Notes under the pieces: model-generated
The model's database searches: none
What the model saw: only the letters and a program-made list of their open reading frames with translations
What the model was told of the DNA's origin: nothing
Translations under genes and position numbers: made by a program
Shown: positions 6,169 to 9,779 of the stretch, one piece after another
Position numbering within the stretch: position 1 is the stretch's first letter
Layout: each line of letters opens with the position of its first letter
Assembly (NCBI GenBank): GCA_003542275.1
Contig: DPKY01000056.1
Location: 1-9,779 of the forward strand
DNA from: Methylococcaceae bacterium
Lineage (GTDB): Bacteria > Pseudomonadota > Gammaproteobacteria > Methylococcales > Methylomonadaceae
Direction of reading: 5' to 3'
Length of the DNA stretch: 9,779 nt

Positions 6169-8460
6169 CTACTCTGTTTCTTCCACTTCTACCGCAACGG
6201 CATAGTTGCAGTCCTTTTGCGGACAGACCTTTTCAACACCGCGACGTTTACTCTCTTTTTGTGTTAACACAGGCCAGTGACACGCTGGGCAGGCTTCATT
6301 GAGTGGCGCATTCCAGAGCGCATAATCACAGCTTGGATAATTCTCACACGAATAAAACAATTTTCCATTGCGCGATTTTCGTTTAAAAATTTGCCCTTTT
6401 TGGCATTTTGGACAGCCCACGCCCGTGTCTTGCGGTTTCTCAAGTGGTTCAATATAGCGGCACGCCGGGTAAGCGCTGCAACCAATAAATTTACCGTAGC
6501 GACTATTTTTATAAACCAATTTCGATTGGCATTCGGGGCACGCGTGATCCTCAACGGTTTCTGGCTCTGCTTGCGCGGAATCGGATAAATTTCGCGTATA
6601 GGTGCAACTGGGGTAATCAGTGCATCCAATGAAGCGGCCATTGCGTCCAAGACGAATGGATAGTCCTTTGCCACAGAGCGGACACAATTCATCAATGGCT
6701 TCTTGCGTGACATCTTTGCGCTGCACAGAGCTGTCTTTTTCATGCACTAATTCACCAAACGGTTCCCAAAAACTGCGCATAAGGGGAATCCACTCTTTTT
6801 CACCGCGCGACACGGCGTCTAAATCATCTTCTAAATTAGCGGTAAAACTGTAGTCGACATATTTGGTAAAATGGTCGGTGAGAAACTTATTCACAATCCG
6901 CCCTACATCGGTGGGATGAAAGCGCTTGTTTTCTAGCGTGACATATTCACGATTTTGCAGCGTTGAAATAATCGACGCGTAAGTAGACGGACGCCCAATG
7001 CCATGCTCTTCAAGGGATTTAACCAAACTTGCCTCACCATAACGCGGGGGCGGCTCAGTAAAATGCTGTGCAATTAAAATATCGTTTAACAGTACATCGT
7101 CGCCTTCTTTGAGGGGCGGGAGAAAATTCTCTTTGTCATCACCCTCTTTAGAATCATCTTTGCCTTCAAGATAAACCGCCATAAAACCTGGCGTTGCCAC
7201 AGATGAGCCTGTGGCACGAAAAACGTGTTGACCCTCGCTACAGCTCATATCGATCGCGACATTATTGAGCGTGGCGTGAATCATTTGACAGGCAATGGTA
7301 CGTTTCCAAATCAATTCATAGAGTTTGAATTGTTCAGCGCTCAGATACGATTGAATTTGCGCGGGAAGATATCGGGCGGACGTTGGACGAATTGCCTCGT
7401 GCGCTTCTTGCCCGTTTTTAGATTTGGTTTTGTATTCGGGCGGCGTTTTGGGTAAATTGGCTTCACCGTAAGTTTCGCTAATCAACGCGCGAATATCGGC
7501 AATCGCTTCGGCGGATAAATTGACCGAATCGGTACGCATATAGGTAATCAACCCCGCTGTTTCGCCACCAATATCAATCCCTTCGTATAATTGTTGCGCG
7601 ACAGCCATGGTTCTTTTGGTCGTAAACCCGAGTTTTCTTGCTGCTTCTTGTTGGAGGGTTGAGGTAATGAACGGTGGCGCGGGGTGGCTTTTGCGTTGTT
7701 TTTTTTCGAGCTTGCTGACCGTTAATTTTCCTTGCGCATCGCGTAATAATTGCGCTTTGGTCTCTTGCGCCGTTTTAGCGTTATCGATAGTAAATTGACT
7801 GACTTTTTTACCGTCAAGATAAGTAAGCTTGGCTTTGAAGGCTTGGTCATGTGCAAAGGTAGCGGCATCTACCGACCAATATTCACGGCTTTTAAAGGCT
7901 TCAATTTCAAGTTCACGCTCAACAATCAAACGCAGCGCCGGACTTTGCACACGTCCAGCAGAGAGGCCACGTCGAATTTTTTTCCATAGTAGGGGCGAGA
8001 GATTAAACCCAACTAAATAATCCAGCGCTCGCCGCGCTTGCTGGGCATACACTAAATTAAAATTGAGTTTAGTCGGCTGGGCAATGGCTTGCGTGATGGA
8101 TTTTTTGGTAATTTCATGAAACGCCACGCGGTGCACGTTTTTATTGCCAACTAAATTTTTCTCATTGAGGTATTCGAGCAAATGCCATGAAATGGCCTCG
8201 CCTTCACGATCAGGATCGGTAGCGAGGTAGAGGGTGTCGGCCGATTTTAGCGCTTTAGTAATAGCTTGCAAATGGCGTTGATTGCGCTCGATGATTTCAT
8301 ATTTCATGGCAAAATCATGTTGAGGATCGACCGCGCCTTCCTTGGGAATGAGGTCGCGCACATGACCGTAAGAGGCGAGTACATGAAAATCTCTACCGAG
8401 GTATTTTTCAATGGTTTTGGCTTTGGCGGGGGATTCAACAATGACGAGATTTTTGCTCAT
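6169..8460 (-). CDS. topA: DNA topoisomerase I (type IA, omega protein)
   Basis: TopA relaxes negative supercoils by transient single-strand cleavage. The 763-residue product shows the TOPRIM domain with Glu9 (VIVESPAKAKTIEKYLG) and Asp82/Asp84/Glu86 (ATDPDREGEA), a SAGRVQSPALR block (167-177), the catalytic Tyr307 in GLITYMRTDS, HEAIRPT (353-359) and GIGRPSTYA (487-495). Four C-terminal C4 zinc ribbons follow: Cys593/596/613/619, Cys641/644/661/667, Cys683/686/705/711 and Cys724/727/746/751. It is about 100 residues shorter than the E. coli enzyme, the difference lying mostly at the C-terminus, which is common in relatives. The gene is 43 bp downstream of smg and the last gene of the dprA-smg-topA operon. 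Several long antisense frames across it are codon-bias shadows. Confidence 0.98.
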   Translation of the reverse strand: MSKNLVIVESPAKAKTIEKYLGRDFHVLASYGHVRDLIPKEGAVDPQHDFAMKYEIIERNQRHLQAITKALKSADTLYLATDPDREGEAISWHLLEYLNEKNLVGNKNVHRVAFHEITKKSITQAIAQPTKLNFNLVYAQQARRALDYLVGFNLSPLLWKKIRRGLSAGRVQSPALRLIVERELEIEAFKSREYWSVDAATFAHDQAFKAKLTYLDGKKVSQFTIDNAKTAQETKAQLLRDAQGKLTVSKLEKKQRKSHPAPPFITSTLQQEAARKLGFTTKRTMAVAQQLYEGIDIGGETAGLITYMRTDSVNLSAEAIADIRALISETYGEANLPKTPPEYKTKSKNGQEAHEAIRPTSARYLPAQIQSYLSAEQFKLYELIWKRTIACQMIHATLNNVAIDMSCSEGQHVFRATGSSVATPGFMAVYLEGKDDSKEGDDKENFLPPLKEGDDVLLNDILIAQHFTEPPPRYGEASLVKSLEEHGIGRPSTYASIISTLQNREYVTLENKRFHPTDVGRIVNKFLTDHFTKYVDYSFTANLEDDLDAVSRGEKEWIPLMRSFWEPFGELVHEKDSSVQRKDVTQEAIDELCPLCGKGLSIRLGRNGRFIGCTDYPSCTYTRNLSDSAQAEPETVEDHACPECQSKLVYKNSRYGKFIGCSAYPACRYIEPLEKPQDTGVGCPKCQKGQIFKRKSRNGKLFYSCENYPSCDYALWNAPLNEACPACHWPVLTQKESKRRGVEKVCPQKDCNYAVAVEVEETE

Positions 8461-8503
8461 TTATCCATTCCATTTGATACAAAAGGCGAGAGAGGTAATC
8501 GTT

Positions 8504-8971
8504 TTAATGTACATACGTTGGCATCAAATCGTAAATCATGTCTTCCATTCGCGCAAGCGCGAGCTCTTCATCGGGTTGATTGAGAAGGACAATGAGGACA
8601 ATCCATTTCAGTTTATCGAGCGTCAAGCTTTCTTCGAGGGCAATGGCGCGGTCTAGCACCAGTTCACGATTAACCGAATTGAGAATGCCGGTGCGCGTTA
8701 ACGTCATCAATAAATTTTGACAGTCAACGTCAAGACGCTCTTTTTCTTTTTCACTAAAGATGCGTAATGACGCCGCAGCGGTGGGCTGAATGTCACTGGA
8801 TTCCATACTGAGAGATTCTAGCCAGGAAAAAGCACGATTGACTTCTTTGCTCTCAAAGCCTGCTTGTAGCAATTCTGTTTTCACCACGTCACTGTCGGGC
8901 AGCGTGTCGCTGTCTTCGTCCATATAATTTTCAAACAGGTACATTAGCACATCAAAAATATTTTCTTTCAT
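8504..8971 (-). CDS. smg: Smg family protein (DUF494)
   Basis: This acidic 155-residue protein matches Smg of E. coli (157 residues) in length and plan. It opens with MKENIFDVLMYLFENYMD, then an LLQAGFESKEVNRAFSWLE helix-turn segment, and ends with a helical part (LDRAIALEE, LDKLKWIVLIVLLNQPDEE). The biochemical role is unknown; the family is typical of Gamma- and Betaproteobacteria and usually sits between dprA and topA, as here. It lies 13 bp after the dprA stop; AGGA is only 3 bases from the ATG, so translation may lean on coupling with dprA. Confidence 0.95.
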   Translation of the reverse strand: MKENIFDVLMYLFENYMDEDSDTLPDSDVVKTELLQAGFESKEVNRAFSWLESLSMESSDIQPTAAASLRIFSEKEKERLDVDCQNLLMTLTRTGILNSVNRELVLDRAIALEESLTLDKLKWIVLIVLLNQPDEELALARMEDMIYDLMPTYVH

Positions 8972-8984
8972 AAATCCTAGGTTA

Positions 8985-9779
8985 TTATTTTACACGGACG
9001 TAGCAACCGCCAGCCGTTGCCTCGATATGCCCCTGTAGTTCAAGCATGAGAAGTTGCACGGCAATACTGTCAACAGATTGTCCCGAACTTTCGACTAAAT
9101 CATCAATGGACGTTGGGTGAAACATGACAAGATTCAATAATGTTTGTTGCTCAAGGTCAAGTAATGATTGTTCTGGCTCGGCGCGTAAAAAGCTAATTCG
9201 TTGTTTATATTGACTTAATTCATCAATAATATCCTGTGGGGATTCGACAAGTTTTGCGCCTTCTTTTATCATCGCGTTACAGCCACGAGAGAGTGGGCTG
9301 TAAATCGAACCAGGAATGGCGAAGACCTCACGATTTTGCTCAATGGCAAGACGGGCGGTAATCAGTGAACCGCTTTGTTGCGCCGCTTCAACGAGTAACA
9401 GTCCTTGACAGAGGCCACTGATAATCCGATTACGGCGTGGAAAATTAGTGGCTTGTGCGGTGGTACCCGGTGGAAATTCTGACACCATCGCGCCATGATT
9501 GACAATTTCTAGCGCAAGGGGTTTGTTGCTGGCCGGATAAACCCTATCAAGCCCCGTGCCGACAACGGCAATCGTATAACCATCAGCGCTTAGGGCGCCT
9601 TGATGCCCCGTTGAGTCAATGCCAATGGCCATGCCGCTGGTAATCACAAAGCCAAATTTACTGAGTTCAAAAGCAAAATCAAAGGCGGCTTTATTGCCTA
9701 ACGCGGAGGGATTTCGACTGCCCACGATGGCAATTTGAGGGTAAGCGAGTAATTTGGGGTTGCCTCGAATAAATAAAAG
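8985..9779 (-). CDS. dprA: DNA processing protein DprA (Smf), C-terminal part, cut by right window edge
   Basis: DprA binds incoming single-stranded DNA during natural transformation and loads RecA on it. The frame stays open to the window edge and encodes the last 264 residues of a protein usually about 360 long. The frame enters as LLFIRGNPKLLAYPQIAIVGSRN-like sequence, so the GTG at 9725 is internal Val and not the start. The Rossmann-like fold is shown by GSRNPS, SGMAIGID, VGTGLDRVYP, SEFPPGT, FPRRNRIISGL, SGSLITARLA, FAIPGS and GCNAMIKEGAKLV. The C-terminal winged-helix region (from about LLDLEQQTLLNLV) is present and ends in CYVRVK. Missing are the N-terminal SAM-like domain and the start. 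It is the first visible gene of the dprA-smg-topA operon. Confidence 0.96.
   Translation of the reverse strand, partial: LLFIRGNPKLLAYPQIAIVGSRNPSALGNKAAFDFAFELSKFGFVITSGMAIGIDSTGHQGALSADGYTIAVVGTGLDRVYPASNKPLALEIVNHGAMVSEFPPGTTAQATNFPRRNRIISGLCQGLLLVEAAQQSGSLITARLAIEQNREVFAIPGSIYSPLSRGCNAMIKEGAKLVESPQDIIDELSQYKQRISFLRAEPEQSLLDLEQQTLLNLVMFHPTSIDDLVESSGQSVDSIAVQLLMLELQGHIEATAGGCYVRVK

Noticed and set aside
6264..6743. 159-residue minus-strand frame inside topA
   Set aside because: It is a +1/-1 shadow of the zinc-ribbon region of topA and has no recognisable motif; the topA frame is unambiguous.
9723..9725. GTG start codon for dprA
   Set aside because: Family homology continues upstream to the window edge (RGNPKLLAYPQIAIVGSRN region), so this is an internal Val and the gene is cut by the window.
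1..9779. CRISPR, tRNA, rRNA, insertion sequence or prophage
   Set aside because: No regularly spaced repeats, cloverleaf, rRNA signature, transposase or integrase, or terminal repeats were seen on reading both strands.

Overview
The window looks like chromosomal DNA from a gammaproteobacterium of moderate G+C (mid-40s percent by eye). The best evidence is the right-hand block dprA-smg-topA, read on the minus strand, which is a conserved gammaproteobacterial order. The citrate synthase N-terminus and the Entner-Doudoroff aldolase are also close to enterobacterial forms. Genus cannot be fixed from the sequence alone.

Left block (1-1066, minus strand): eda (KDPG/KHG aldolase) lies upstream of gltA (citrate synthase), and gltA runs off the left edge. 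Together they link Entner-Doudoroff cleavage to pyruvate with entry into the TCA cycle. A 238-bp divergent intergenic region (1067-1304) carries promoter-like sequences in both directions and four copies of TTATCG in a nearly symmetric nested layout. This is the most operator-like non-coding structure in the window.

Second block (1305-3664, plus strand): a full-length PqqE-type radical SAM/SPASM enzyme overlaps by one base an exported protein with two tandem beta-rich repeats and a C-terminal DUF1566 (Lcl_C-like) domain. No pqqA, B, C or D is visible nearby, so the pqqE is an orphan within this window.

Third block (3667-5516, minus strand): a small DksA/TraR-type zinc-finger protein follows a COG2509-type FAD-dependent dehydrogenase. 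The dehydrogenase gene is interrupted by a single in-frame TAA, with homology continuous on both sides in one frame. It is therefore a young pseudogene, a sequencing error or, less likely, a two-polypeptide protein.

Fourth block (5517-9779): a stand-alone CheY-like receiver (plus) converges on topA (minus), with a perfect 11-bp-stem hairpin between them. topA, smg and dprA follow as an operon, and dprA is cut by the right edge. No tRNA, rRNA, CRISPR array, insertion sequence or prophage signal was seen. Most of the window is ordinary housekeeping DNA. The points worth a second look are the orphan pqqE with its partner gene, the nonsense-interrupted oxidoreductase and the TTATCG array.
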